A stretch of DNA of 64,000 nucleotides from Xenorhabdus innexi (GCF_002632485.1 NZ_NIBU01000006.1:1-64000), one strand, 5' to 3'; positions 37,306 through 46,371 are shown, counted from the stretch's first letter. Notes: a model not told the origin generated them from the letters alone. Translations and numbers: made by a program.

Positions 37306-40300
37306 GGTGAACGCCCCGATGCATACGGATATTGAGATGGACAGGGTTTTTGAAGTGGACAGTTTTTTGGAGACAGACAGTACTTTTGAGACAGACAGTA
37401 CTTTTGAGGTTGATGAAATATGGGCATCTGCCGGTCAGCAAGATTTATGGCTGGCGGAACAGTTAACCGAAAAACAGCTCTACATTGTGCCAGTCACCTA
37501 CGAGCTGGTGGGAGAGTTGGATCAGGCAAGATTATTGGACGCAATCGCTCAGACGATCCAAACCAGTGAAGCTTTCCGTACGGCATTTGTCGAAACTGAA
37601 CAGGGGCTGGTGCAGCATATTTATCCTGCGATTGAGTTACCGGTTACTGTTGTGGATCTGTCGGAACCACATGATGCTTCAGATGATCATCAGCAGCCAC
37701 AACTGCAACGGGCACTGGCTTATTGTCAGCGCAATCTGGAAACGCCATTTACCTTGAGCCAGCCCGGTCTGGCCCGTTTTATGTTGATCAAATTAGGCGA
37801 GCAGCACCATATTCTGCATTTTTGTCTGCATCACCTGATTTGTGACAACGATTCTGTCGCTTTAATTCTCAATAATATTGCGACTGCATACGCAGAAGAA
37901 GCGCGGCTCAGTAACAATACCGAAGCCGATATCCTCGAATACGCGGAATTTGCAGCCTGGCAGGATGAATTACTGCGTGGTGACTACCTGAACGATGATG
38001 AAGCTTATTGGCTGAGGGAATTGTCAGGAGTCGATGGCAGACTGGAATTCTCTGTCGGTAATCCTATACCGGTAAAGAATGAGCAGGGCGGTATGGTTCG
38101 GCGTTTGCTGGAACCGAATGTGGCTGACTCTTTCAATCATTGTGCCTCTGGACTGGGTATTTCATCGGCACTCGCTTACTTTACTGTTTATGCCGCGTTG
38201 TTGTACCGATTAACGGGGCAGCAAACGATTGTGTTTGGTGTTCCCACGTCTTTGCGGGATGATGAACGACTGGAAAAAACAATAGGTTACTTTATCAATG
38301 TGTTACCAATTAAAGTGATCTTCCACCCGAAAATCAGTTTTGCCGAAATTGCCGCTCAGTTGAGCAGCCAGCTTTACACGGGTATGCAACATCAGCAATG
38401 GCCTTACAGCCATATTGTGCGTAGTGTCAGCCATGCGCAGCAGATACCGCAGGCTCCGTTATTCAATGTCATGTACAACTATTTTGTCGGTCAGACAGAC
38501 TGGACATTACCCGGAATGCGGGCTTATCAACATGAATTAACACCGGTCGGAGGAAAATTCCCATTAACGCTGTTTGTGGTTAATCACATTGATACTGTGG
38601 AACTCTGTTTTGAATACCAATATGCCCATGTTGCGCCAGACTATTCTGACGTATTAATCAACAGCTATCAGCGATTATGTATCGCGATGATCCTCAATGC
38701 CGATCAAGAGGTATTGGTTCAGTCTTTGCTGAGTGAGGATGAGTATCAACGCCAGGTGCTGGCATTCAATCAGACTGATATTCAGCTTCAGGATGACTTT
38801 TGCCAGCATTTCTTCCGCCAATTGAATGCTGAACCTGAGTTAACCGCCGTTGAATATCTGGCTGGGTCGCATTACGAAAAAATGAGTTATGAGAATCTAT
38901 ACTCTCTGAGCCAGAAAATTGCTGATGAGTTACGTCGGCATATCATTTCAGAAACGGCACAGCAGACCAGAGTTGTGATTTTCTCTGATGCCAGCCCTTT
39001 GGCACTGGCTACGATTATTGCCTGTCTGACGGAAGGTATTGTCTGGATCCCGGTCGATAGCCATTTACCTCTTAACCGTCTGTTGCTGATTATTGAGGAT
39101 GCCTGTCCTGATGCGATCGTGATTGAAGAGAGTGTGTTTGAGGGAAATGTCGGAGAGGATAAAAATGCTTTGTTGGTCGCGGAGATGGCGCGCTTCAATA
39201 CTCCGGTCATTGAGCTGACGCGTGAATGGGAAGTCGTGAGCAAAGACAATAACAGGAATTTTGGCTCGTTAGCCCCTAAATGGGAGCGCATTACCCGAAC
39301 TGACTGCCTTTGCTACATGATTTATACCTCCGGCACGACAGGAAAACCCAAAGGCGTTGAAGTTTATCGCAAAGGGCTGAATAACTATCTCAACTGGGCA
39401 GCACAAACCTATAAGCTACCAAACGCCCGTGACTTGGGGGGGCTGGGTGTTCCTGTGACAACTTCCTTCGGCTTTGATGCCACCATCACCAGTCTGCTCT
39501 TGCCATTAGTGGCGCGAGGACATGTCATGCTGTTCTCCTCGCAAGTCAGTCAGGATAGCCGGGATGGGCCATTGTTGCGCTTATCGGAACTGAATAAACC
39601 ATTGGGTTTGATGAAAACGACACCTTCACAACTGGAGCATCTGGCGCTCAGTCTGGGGCAGACATCGCTGGATGTTAAAGTCATTGTTGTCGGTGGCGAG
39701 CAGATGAGTCGCACTCATCTGGATTATCTCAACACGATTGCCCCTGAAAGTGTGTGCTTTAATGAATATGGCCCGACAGAAACCGTTGTGGGATGCTGTG
39801 TAGAGCAATTGAACATTGAGGCAGCCCCTCAAAAGGCTCAAGGTGTGTTGCCTATCGGCTCTCCCATTGCTAATACACGGATGTATGTCCTCAATGAACG
39901 GGGTTGTCATCAACCAGCCGGAGTGGTCGGTGAATTATTCATTGGTGGGGCGGGAGTCGCCAAAGGATACTGGCAACGGCCCGATTTAACGGCGGCTGTG
40001 TTTATTGAAGATACTTTCTCTCCTGTTAATGGAGAACGGTTGTATAAAACCGGTGATTTGGGTTGTTTCACTACGGATAACACACTGCTGTGTCTGGGAC
40101 GGAAAGATAAGCAGATCAAACTCCGGGGCTATCGAATCGAGCCGGAAGAAATTGAATCGTGGATTAAGCAAATACCGGATATTGATAAAGCGGTGGTTGT
40201 CGTTGAGAAGCAGCCTTATGAGCGGCTTTGTGGTTATTTGGTAGCGGCTTCAGGTGTTGCAGCCAATACTCATCAACTGATTGAACGGGTCAGACAGCAT

Positions 40301-40708
40301 CTGCAAGGTCAATTGCCGGATTATATGATCCCGACGCAATGGCAGGTAATTGAGGCTATCCCTTATACCATTAATAATAAAATTGATACTGCGGCTTTAT
40401 TGACGTTAGGGCATCAAAATTCTCCTGTGGCAGAAGAGCATGCGGAATGTGAATTTAGCTCCGATATTGCCAGACAACTCGGCTCCCATTTCAGTGAGGT
40501 GCTAAATTGCAGCGCTGTTTCGCCGGAAGATAATTTCTTCGAGCTGGGAGGAGACTCTCTGATGGCGGTGCGTCTGCTGGCAAAAATTAATACCCATTTT
40601 ACTATTGAGCTGAAACTCAGAGACTTTTACCAGCGCCCGTCGCTGACAAATTTGGTTGCGTTAGCTGAGGAACAGTTACGCCATCGTAATACGCATATCA
40701 GTGGGTAA
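37298..40708 (+). CDS. Nonribosomal peptide synthetase, C-A-PCP
   Basis: A 1,136-residue single module. An acidic hexapeptide-repeat N terminus (about residues 17-40) precedes the condensation domain, whose motif is HHLICDN (178-184), with Asn for the usual Gly. The adenylation domain has intact A3 (TSGTTGKPKG), A5 (NEYGPTET) and A7/A8. By hand the specificity residues read DATKVGEVGK (Asp727 first), close to the Asn code DLTKLGEVGK. The PCP serine is Ser1087 (LGGDSL). There is no thioesterase, reductase or terminal C domain, so release needs a trans enzyme. ATG 37298 overlaps the Rieske stop by 8 bases; an in-frame ATG at 37277 is less likely. Confidence 0.93.
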   Translation: MNKVNAPMHTDIEMDRVFEVDSFLETDSTFETDSTFEVDEIWASAGQQDLWLAEQLTEKQLYIVPVTYELVGELDQARLLDAIAQTIQTSEAFRTAFVETEQGLVQHIYPAIELPVTVVDLSEPHDASDDHQQPQLQRALAYCQRNLETPFTLSQPGLARFMLIKLGEQHHILHFCLHHLICDNDSVALILNNIATAYAEEARLSNNTEADILEYAEFAAWQDELLRGDYLNDDEAYWLRELSGVDGRLEFSVGNPIPVKNEQGGMVRRLLEPNVADSFNHCASGLGISSALAYFTVYAALLYRLTGQQTIVFGVPTSLRDDERLEKTIGYFINVLPIKVIFHPKISFAEIAAQLSSQLYTGMQHQQWPYSHIVRSVSHAQQIPQAPLFNVMYNYFVGQTDWTLPGMRAYQHELTPVGGKFPLTLFVVNHIDTVELCFEYQYAHVAPDYSDVLINSYQRLCIAMILNADQEVLVQSLLSEDEYQRQVLAFNQTDIQLQDDFCQHFFRQLNAEPELTAVEYLAGSHYEKMSYENLYSLSQKIADELRRHIISETAQQTRVVIFSDASPLALATIIACLTEGIVWIPVDSHLPLNRLLLIIEDACPDAIVIEESVFEGNVGEDKNALLVAEMARFNTPVIELTREWEVVSKDNNRNFGSLAPKWERITRTDCLCYMIYTSGTTGKPKGVEVYRKGLNNYLNWAAQTYKLPNARDLGGLGVPVTTSFGFDATITSLLLPLVARGHVMLFSSQVSQDSRDGPLLRLSELNKPLGLMKTTPSQLEHLALSLGQTSLDVKVIVVGGEQMSRTHLDYLNTIAPESVCFNEYGPTETVVGCCVEQLNIEAAPQKAQGVLPIGSPIANTRMYVLNERGCHQPAGVVGELFIGGAGVAKGYWQRPDLTAAVFIEDTFSPVNGERLYKTGDLGCFTTDNTLLCLGRKDKQIKLRGYRIEPEEIESWIKQIPDIDKAVVVVEKQPYERLCGYLVAASGVAANTHQLIERVRQHLQGQLPDYMIPTQWQVIEAIPYTINNKIDTAALLTLGHQNSPVAEEHAECEFSSDIARQLGSHFSEVLNCSAVSPEDNFFELGGDSLMAVRLLAKINTHFTIELKLRDFYQRPSLTNLVALAEEQLRHRNTHISG
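37346..37417 (+). repeat. Four 18-bp tandem units at the N terminus of the C-A-PCP synthetase
   Basis: Four units encode VFEVDS, FLETDS, TFETDS and TFEVDE; units 2 and 3 are nearly identical at DNA level (ACTTTTGAGACAGACAGT). The segment is strongly acidic and lies where NRPS docking (COM) regions are found. Confidence 0.9.
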
Positions 40709-40731
40709 TTTTGGAAAAACAGGAGCATAGT

Positions 40732-41490
40732 TTGGCGAGTAATTTGGAACGTAATAAGTTGTTTATTATACCGAAGCCGGTTAATAGCCCGAGGCTGAGA
40801 ATATTCTGTTTTCCCTATGCCGGGGGATCGGCCAAGACATATCTTGATTGGGCTGAACATTTTACGGATGACATTGAAATTGTTGCTGTACAACCGCCGG
40901 GGCGAACAACCCGGCTTGATGAAGCGCCGTATGAAAATTTGTATTTGCTGATAAATGAGTTAATGACTTATAGGGCATTTATCACTCAGGTTCCGTATGC
41001 GTTCATCGGGCACAGTCTGGGCTGTCGGATGGCATTTGAACTTGCCTGCAAATTGCAATCCGGCGGTTATCCGGCTCCTGTACATTTCTTTGCATCAGGC
41101 TGTACAGCCCCGCATTTGAGGCATCATTTCCCGGATACTCATGACTTGCCTCACGATGAATTTATCCACGAGTTACGGAAAATGAATGGCACGACAGATG
41201 AAGTCCTGCAACATAGCGAGCTTATGGATTTCTTGCTGCCGCTTTTAAGAGCTGACTTTAAAATGGCTGAAACTTATCAGGCAAAACCGTGCCTGCTGAA
41301 AAGCCCGATAACGGCTTTACGCGGAGATTCTGACCCGGACATTAAACCGATTGAACTTTATGCCTGGTCAGAATTATCCAGCGAAGGTTTAACTGTACAA
41401 TCTATTCCGGGCGGTCATTTTTTTATCGACCAGAACAAAGAAAAAGTTATTGAAGTTGTATCTGCGTTACTGACTAAAGAACCCGAATGA
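40732..41490 (+). CDS. Stand-alone type II thioesterase
   Basis: A 252-residue alpha/beta hydrolase of the NRPS/PKS external thioesterase family. Visible are FPYAGGSAKTY (oxyanion side), Ser95 in GHSLGCRMAFELA, an acidic residue in RGDSDPDI and His229 in PGGHFFI. Such enzymes usually clear misprimed carrier domains. Because no chain-ending domain is present in the cluster, this enzyme could also release the product. TTG 40732 has AGGAG 6 bases upstream; TTG 40711 in the same frame has nothing comparable. It is the last gene of the cluster and converges on emrB. Confidence 0.9.
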   Translation: MASNLERNKLFIIPKPVNSPRLRIFCFPYAGGSAKTYLDWAEHFTDDIEIVAVQPPGRTTRLDEAPYENLYLLINELMTYRAFITQVPYAFIGHSLGCRMAFELACKLQSGGYPAPVHFFASGCTAPHLRHHFPDTHDLPHDEFIHELRKMNGTTDEVLQHSELMDFLLPLLRADFKMAETYQAKPCLLKSPITALRGDSDPDIKPIELYAWSELSSEGLTVQSIPGGHFFIDQNKEKVIEVVSALLTKEPE

Positions 41491-41500
41491 TATCGGGTTC
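41479..41500. terminator. Hairpin at the 3' end of the cluster
   Basis: GAACCCGA and TCGGGTTC form an 8-bp stem around a 6-base loop that includes part of the thioesterase stop codon. No T tract follows on the plus strand, so it is a weak terminator candidate or a transcript-end stabiliser between two converging operons. Confidence 0.4.
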
Positions 41501-41579
41501 CTCCGCTTAAAGAATCATCTGCGATTATCGGAAAAATTATTGCCGAAAATATGAACTTCACCAGCATCATAAAATCAGC

Positions 41580-43121
41580 TTAGTGCGCTCCGCCGCCACC
41601 GTGTGTCTCCGCTCCAAAAGGTGGTTTTGCTGCCCAGACCAGTAACATCAGAATCAGGAAGATAACGGCTGAAATCCAAAAAATCTCATTCGCTGAAATG
41701 ATTAATCCCTGATGAGTGATCTCTTTTGCCAGATAGGCTGCAATTTGTTGATCATTCATTCCCAATTGCGAGAGTTGCTGATGAATCTGCTGATAATTGG
41801 GATTATATGGGTTAATTTGCTCGGTAAAGTTTGCATGGTGCATCGATTCACGCTGTGTCCACAGTGTGGTTGTGATTGATGTGCCTATTGAGCCTGATAG
41901 TATGCGGGTAAAGTTTGACAGACTGGAAGCGGACGCCATGCGTTCAGGCCCTAAGCCTGACAAAGTAATGGTTGTCAGCGGCATGAAGAAGCAGGCCATC
42001 GCAAGACCCTGTAAAAATTGAGGCCACGCCGCAGCGGCAAAATCCATTCCTGGTTCGAACGTATATGCCCGCCAGTAAAAACAGATGGTATAAACAATGA
42101 AGCTGAAAGTGACGAGCACACGCATATCAACTTTATGGCCATATTTACCGAATAGAGGGGACAGTAACAGGGGAAGTAATCCCACCGGTGCCGCTGCAAA
42201 ACCGGCCCATGTTGCGGTATAGCCAAACACTTCCTGTAGTAGCTGTGGCAGCAGAACGATGCAGCCGAAGTACAGCATAAAGGCGAGGCTGATAGACAGC
42301 GTTCCGATAGTAAAATTACGCTCTTTGAACAATGAAAGATCGATTATGGGGTTATCGTCGGTTAATTCCCATATGACCAATAGTGATAATGAAATAACGG
42401 CGATGGTCGCCAGAACAATAATTTCAGTCGAGTTGAACCAATCCAGCTCCTTACCCTGATCAAGCATGATTTGTAAGCAGCCGACGCCCGCAATGAGTAA
42501 AACTAACCCTACTGTATCAATCGGTTTAATTTCAGTTTGGGTTTCCCGGCCCCGCAGGAGCTTCATGGTGACAAAAATAATCCCGATACCAAGAGGGACG
42601 TTAATAAAGAAAATCCAGCCCCAGTGATAATTATCACTGATATAACCGCCCAGAATAGGGCCGCAGATGGGAGCGACCACCACCATAACCGACCAGAGTG
42701 CCAGCGCCATATTCCGTTTGGCAGGCGGGTAGTTATTCAATAACAGACTTTGGCATAGCGGAAGAACCGGCCCCGCAACTAACCCCTGAATAACGCGGAA
42801 GGCGATTAACATCTCAAGGCTGTTGGAGATCCCGCATAACCATGAAGAAAGGGTGAAAAGTGCGGTAGACCAGATGAACAGCCTGACTTCCCCTAAGCGT
42901 TTTGCCAGCCAGCCGGTAATCGGAATGGAGATGGCGTTTGCAACACCAAAGGAGGTGATAACCCATGTTCCCTGGGAGTTTGATGCCCCTAAATTCCCCG
43001 CAATTGTTGGTATGGCAACATTGGCAATGGTCGAATCCAGAACCAGCATGAAAGTAGCCATTGCGAGAGAAATGGTCAGTAACGCTAGTTTTGTGCCTGT
43101 AAATGGTGCTTGTGTTACCAT
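41580..43121 (-). CDS. emrB: EmrB-type multidrug efflux permease (MFS, DHA2 family)
   Basis: A 513-residue inner-membrane transporter with 14 hydrophobic segments. DHA2 marks are LDSTIANVAIPTIAG in helix 1, GWLAKRLGEVRLF in the 2-3 loop and GWIFFINVPLGI near helix 6. With EmrA and TolC it expels hydrophobic drugs and uncouplers. The length equals E. coli EmrB (512). It follows emrA by 15 bases. Its neighbour across the convergent junction is the biosynthetic cluster, so a role in handling the product is possible but not shown. Confidence 0.95.
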   Translation of the reverse strand: MVTQAPFTGTKLALLTISLAMATFMLVLDSTIANVAIPTIAGNLGASNSQGTWVITSFGVANAISIPITGWLAKRLGEVRLFIWSTALFTLSSWLCGISNSLEMLIAFRVIQGLVAGPVLPLCQSLLLNNYPPAKRNMALALWSVMVVVAPICGPILGGYISDNYHWGWIFFINVPLGIGIIFVTMKLLRGRETQTEIKPIDTVGLVLLIAGVGCLQIMLDQGKELDWFNSTEIIVLATIAVISLSLLVIWELTDDNPIIDLSLFKERNFTIGTLSISLAFMLYFGCIVLLPQLLQEVFGYTATWAGFAAAPVGLLPLLLSPLFGKYGHKVDMRVLVTFSFIVYTICFYWRAYTFEPGMDFAAAAWPQFLQGLAMACFFMPLTTITLSGLGPERMASASSLSNFTRILSGSIGTSITTTLWTQRESMHHANFTEQINPYNPNYQQIHQQLSQLGMNDQQIAAYLAKEITHQGLIISANEIFWISAVIFLILMLLVWAAKPPFGAETHGGGGAH

Positions 43122-43136
43122 GACTCCGCCTTATAA

Positions 43137-44333
43137 TTAATTCTTTAAGTTACTATTAATGATGTCGGTAACTATTTTGTTTGCAGGGGACATGTCTATC
43201 GTCAGAGCATTTGTGTGATAGGCCGGATTAATACGTTTAGTGGTGGATAGGGCCGTCCCGTTGGTGTCTGCTGTATCGACGGTGGTTTTTGTTGACAGCC
43301 CGATACGCAGAGGGTGGTTTATCAGATCTTTTGGGTCAATCTCAATGCGGACAGGCAGGCGCTGGACAACTTTGATCCAGTTTCCACTGGCGTTTTGAGC
43401 GGGTAGCAGAGAAAATGCACTGCCTGTTCCCATATCAAGCCCAACAACTTTTCCTGTATACACGATACTATCACCGTAAAAATCGGTGATGATTTTTGCT
43501 GGTTGCCCAATGCGCATCGCGGCAAGCTGTGTTTCTTTGAAGTTAGCTTCAATCCACATATCGGTGGCCGGTACGATAGCCATTAAAGGCGTACCTGTAT
43601 TGATACGAGAGCCTACTTGTACATTGCGGCGTGAAACATACCCATCTACAGGGCTGACAATTTTGGTTCTCTGTAAATTCAGCCAGGCATCACGAACATC
43701 AGAGGCGGCTTTTTCCACTGCGGGCTGCTTTTCCAGTGGTGTATGCAAAATAACAGCCTGATTACTATTGTATTGTTCAATCGCGACTTTTAAATCCGCC
43801 TGAGCAAGCGCTACAGTTTCATAAGCATGTTGCAGCTCTTCTTTACCAATAGCTTCCCGGTTACCCAGTATTTTTCTGCGGTCAAAATCATGCTGTGCTT
43901 TTCTGAGGGCAATTTTTTTCTGTGCAATGATTGCCTGATATTTTTCACTATCAACTATCTGTTGCTGAGTGTTCCGAACCGTAATGGCGAGTGCATTCTG
44001 TGCCTTTGTCAACGCCAGTTCCGCATCTTTAGGATCGAGCTGAACCAGAACACTACCACTTTTCACAAAATCGGTATTATCAAAATAGACGGTGGTAACA
44101 CTGCCAGCAATCTGAGGCATGATCTGTATCTGATTGCCTGTGACATAGGCGTTGTCCGTTTCCTGATAGTGACGCGAGAAGATATACCAGTAAATGGCGT
44201 AAATTACTCCGATGATGAGAAAGAATAAACAAGTTAAAATTAATGCCTTGCTGCGATAACGTTTTTTGCTTTCCTTATTTTTCTTAGGATGACTTGAAGT
44301 TGGTGGTACTGGATTTTCCTCACTAGAACTCAT
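43137..44333 (-). CDS. emrA: EmrA-type membrane fusion protein
   Basis: A 398-residue HlyD-family adaptor. A short charged N terminus, a single membrane anchor (ALILTCLFFLIIGVIYAIYW region) and then a periplasmic body with the lipoyl/barrel halves (DNAYVTGNQIQIMPQIAGSV and VSPVDGYVSRRNVQVGSRI) around a coiled-coil hairpin (about 110-210). It links EmrB to an outer-membrane channel. GGAG lies about 8 bases before the ATG. Two palindromes in the 261-bp gap to mprA may control it separately from mprA. Confidence 0.95.
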   Translation of the reverse strand: MSSSEENPVPPTSSHPKKNKESKKRYRSKALILTCLFFLIIGVIYAIYWYIFSRHYQETDNAYVTGNQIQIMPQIAGSVTTVYFDNTDFVKSGSVLVQLDPKDAELALTKAQNALAITVRNTQQQIVDSEKYQAIIAQKKIALRKAQHDFDRRKILGNREAIGKEELQHAYETVALAQADLKVAIEQYNSNQAVILHTPLEKQPAVEKAASDVRDAWLNLQRTKIVSPVDGYVSRRNVQVGSRINTGTPLMAIVPATDMWIEANFKETQLAAMRIGQPAKIITDFYGDSIVYTGKVVGLDMGTGSAFSLLPAQNASGNWIKVVQRLPVRIEIDPKDLINHPLRIGLSTKTTVDTADTNGTALSTTKRINPAYHTNALTIDMSPANKIVTDIINSNLKN

Positions 44334-44401
44334 AGTGAATCTCCGTATTTTTCTGTTTATGTTGTTATACGAGCGACATGAATGTCATAAAAATCACTCA
44401 A

Positions 44402-44430
44402 TTCCAGTAGTGTAGATGACACTACTGGAA
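44402..44430. promoter_or_regulatory. Perfect 12-bp inverted repeat upstream of emrA
   Basis: TTCCAGTAGTGT-AGATG-ACACTACTGGAA, 12-bp arms with a 5-base spacer, 69 bases before the emrA start. On the minus strand the nearest T run (ATTTTTATG) comes about 9 bases after the stem, so it is a poor intrinsic terminator. It may be an operator or an attenuator between mprA and emrAB. Confidence 0.55.
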
Positions 44431-44485
44431 AAGATAGACTATATGGATTTGATTATCATCAGAGGATAACTGTTAGCCATATGAG

Positions 44486-44499
44486 GTATCAAATGATAC
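44486..44499. promoter_or_regulatory. 14-bp palindrome between mprA and emrA
   Basis: GTATCA-AA-TGATAC, flanked further out by TAGCCA (44474-44479) and TGGCTA (44500-44505). The size and AT-rich centre would suit a MarR-family dimer such as MprA, but no match to a known MprA site was checked. Confidence 0.4.
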
Positions 44500-44594
44500 T
44501 GGCTAGCGGAAAAGTTTTTTTAGGTCATATTGCCATAATGTGATTTTTTCTGACTCAGTACTATTCAGGGAAAAGTCATTTCATGTAAAAACAA

Positions 44595-45122
44595 TCACTT
44601 TTTCAAACAATCCCCAATATTATCCAACTGTGCCAATAATTTTCTCATCAAATTCTCTAATTGTTTCTGTTCCTCCAGATCAAGGGCAGACCAAAGTTTA
44701 ATCAGGCACTCATGCTGAGGCGGGAGTAAACTATTCAAAAAAATTGTACCTTTTTCTGTCAGATGAAGATGGAGACAACGGCGGTCGTTGTGACTCTCCT
44801 TTCTTTCTATCCAGCCTTGCTTCTCTAATTCATCAGCAATTCGAGTTGCGTTTGTACGAGAAGAACCCAACGCTGCACTAAGTTCTGATGGCTGAATGCT
44901 GCGACTTTCTTTGGTATCCAGGATCATCAGTGCCATAAACAAGGTTTCGTTGATTCCTTGAGCTCTCAGCATGTTATTTCTATTTTCCAGCATCTTACTC
45001 TGGACATGCATCGATAAGCGAGTCAGTAATATCTCTTGATAGGGCAAACTTTTGTTCAACTCTTTTTGCTGTGCAACACGGCAATTAAGCAACTCTTCTG
45101 TGGGAGTGAATGAACTTTCCAT
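44595..45122 (-). CDS. mprA: MarR-family repressor of the emr efflux system
   Basis: A 175-residue MarR-type regulator nearly collinear with E. coli MprA/EmrR (176): [26 protein letters not shown] in the N-terminal half (key part [10 protein letters not shown]), [12 protein letters not shown], the recognition region [20 protein letters not shown] and the wing [11 protein letters not shown]. In E. coli it represses emrRAB and is released by uncouplers and other hydrophobic compounds. It precedes emrA-emrB in the same direction, and ygaZ-ygaH lie upstream, as in E. coli. Confidence 0.97.
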   Translation of the reverse strand: MESSFTPTEELLNCRVAQQKELNKSLPYQEILLTRLSMHVQSKMLENRNNMLRAQGINETLFMALMILDTKESRSIQPSELSAALGSSRTNATRIADELEKQGWIERKESHNDRRCLHLHLTEKGTIFLNSLLPPQHECLIKLWSALDLEEQKQLENLMRKLLAQLDNIGDCLKK

Positions 45123-45251
45123 TGTTTAGATACCTTATTAGTTTCAACCGGTAAAGTAACGTCTGTTAAAAACCATACAAATACTATATTAAAAGTTAAA
45201 TTTAGCAATTATAGTTATTTATTATCATCATATTTCTTTTAATATTGATAC

Positions 45252-45587
45252 CTAATTCATAAATACTTTGAATGTTAAGCCGAAAATGGCTGCTCCGGAC
45301 AGTGTAGAGATGATAATGCTACGTGTCTTATAGAAGCATAAACCAATAGCCAGACAGCCTAAAAGCGTAGGAATAAATTTATTATGTGCCCGCATCACGT
45401 CAGGAATTCCTGCAACGATGAGGAGCGAACAAATTGATGCCACACCAATACTGTCCAATATGACCCCTATACTTCCCACTTTTGTTCCGGGATAACGATT
45501 AGAGCCAAAGGACAGCGGCAGGTAGCGGAATAAGAAGTTAGCTATCCCTACAACCATTCCGATTATGAGTATTTTATGATCAATCAT
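45252..45587 (-). CDS. ygaH: AzlD/YgaH-family branched-chain amino-acid exporter subunit
   Basis: A 111-residue membrane protein with four hydrophobic segments, the small partner of the AzlC-type permease encoded just upstream. In E. coli YgaZ-YgaH exports valine. The family start (ILIIGMVVGIANFLFRYLPL) is clear. It overlaps the ygaZ end by 8 bases, indicating translational coupling. Confidence 0.9.
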   Translation of the reverse strand: MIDHKILIIGMVVGIANFLFRYLPLSFGSNRYPGTKVGSIGVILDSIGVASICSLLIVAGIPDVMRAHNKFIPTLLGCLAIGLCFYKTRSIIISTLSGAAIFGLTFKVFMN

Positions 45588-46371
45588 GAGATGCTTTTTT
45601 CCTTACCTGCGCAGTATGATCCTGTACAAGGGCGCCTAAGCAACCACCAACAATTCCAGCCAAGATGGCGACAGGAATGGAAAAAAGCATGACACCTGTT
45701 AATGCACCTGTCAGAGCAACAATAACGCAGTAACTATTTTGTTTTTTGAAGGAAGAAAGCAGGAAACTTAAAAACAGAGCCGGTAACATGAAAGTCATTG
45801 CCGCTTCAACAGCGGGGTACGACTCCAGATAGCCATTGCCCAAAAGTGCACCAGCGACTGTACCCAATACCCATGACAGCCAGGAACACATTGCAATGGC
45901 GACCATCCAGTTTTCGCTCCAGCTACGCTGGTCTTTTATTAATTTTGTTGTGGCTGCGGCGAAAATTTCATCGGTTAACCCGAACGCCCAAATAACGGTT
46001 TTCTTCTTGGATAGCTTTTGATTGAGCCGATGGCGTAAGGCAGGGCCATACAGAATATGGCGTATATCCATTGCCATAACAGTCAGGGCTGCAACCCATA
46101 ATGATGTTCCGGCACTGAGCAATGCAGTGATGACAAATTGACTTGCACCTGCATAGATGACACACGAAAAAAATATTGCTTCGAGAGGAGAAAAACCCAA
46201 TTTGACTGCACTTAGACCAAAAGCGAAAGAGATGGGAATATAGCCGATAACAATGGGAAGACTATCAAAAACACCCTCAATAAATGAGGCTCTTTTGCCT
46301 GTTATCATGTGGTCATTTATCGGCGCGTTAGAACTTAAGCTATCGGGCACAGGTGTATCAGGTATCGACAT
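45580..46371 (-). CDS. ygaZ: AzlC/YgaZ-family branched-chain amino-acid exporter, large subunit
   Basis: A 263-residue inner-membrane protein close to E. coli YgaZ: SLPIVIGYIPISFAFGL, IYAGASQFVITALLSAG, MAMDIRHILYGP, WAFGLTDEIFAAAT and PVAILAGIVGG. It forms the exporter with YgaH. I use ATG 46371 (MSIPDT...), which gives the family length; an upstream in-frame TTG at 46416 would add 15 residues not expected for the family. First gene before ygaH-mprA-emrAB. Confidence 0.93.
   Translation of the reverse strand: MSIPDTPVPDSLSSNAPINDHMITGKRASFIEGVFDSLPIVIGYIPISFAFGLSAVKLGFSPLEAIFFSCVIYAGASQFVITALLSAGTSLWVAALTVMAMDIRHILYGPALRHRLNQKLSKKKTVIWAFGLTDEIFAAATTKLIKDQRSWSENWMVAIAMCSWLSWVLGTVAGALLGNGYLESYPAVEAAMTFMLPALFLSFLLSSFKKQNSYCVIVALTGALTGVMLFSIPVAILAGIVGGCLGALVQDHTAQVRKKASHD

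Noticed and set aside
19179-41580. Mobile element or integrase borders around the biosynthetic cluster
   Set aside because: I saw no transposase, integrase, tRNA gene or direct repeat at either end; transfer remains possible but has no visible mark.
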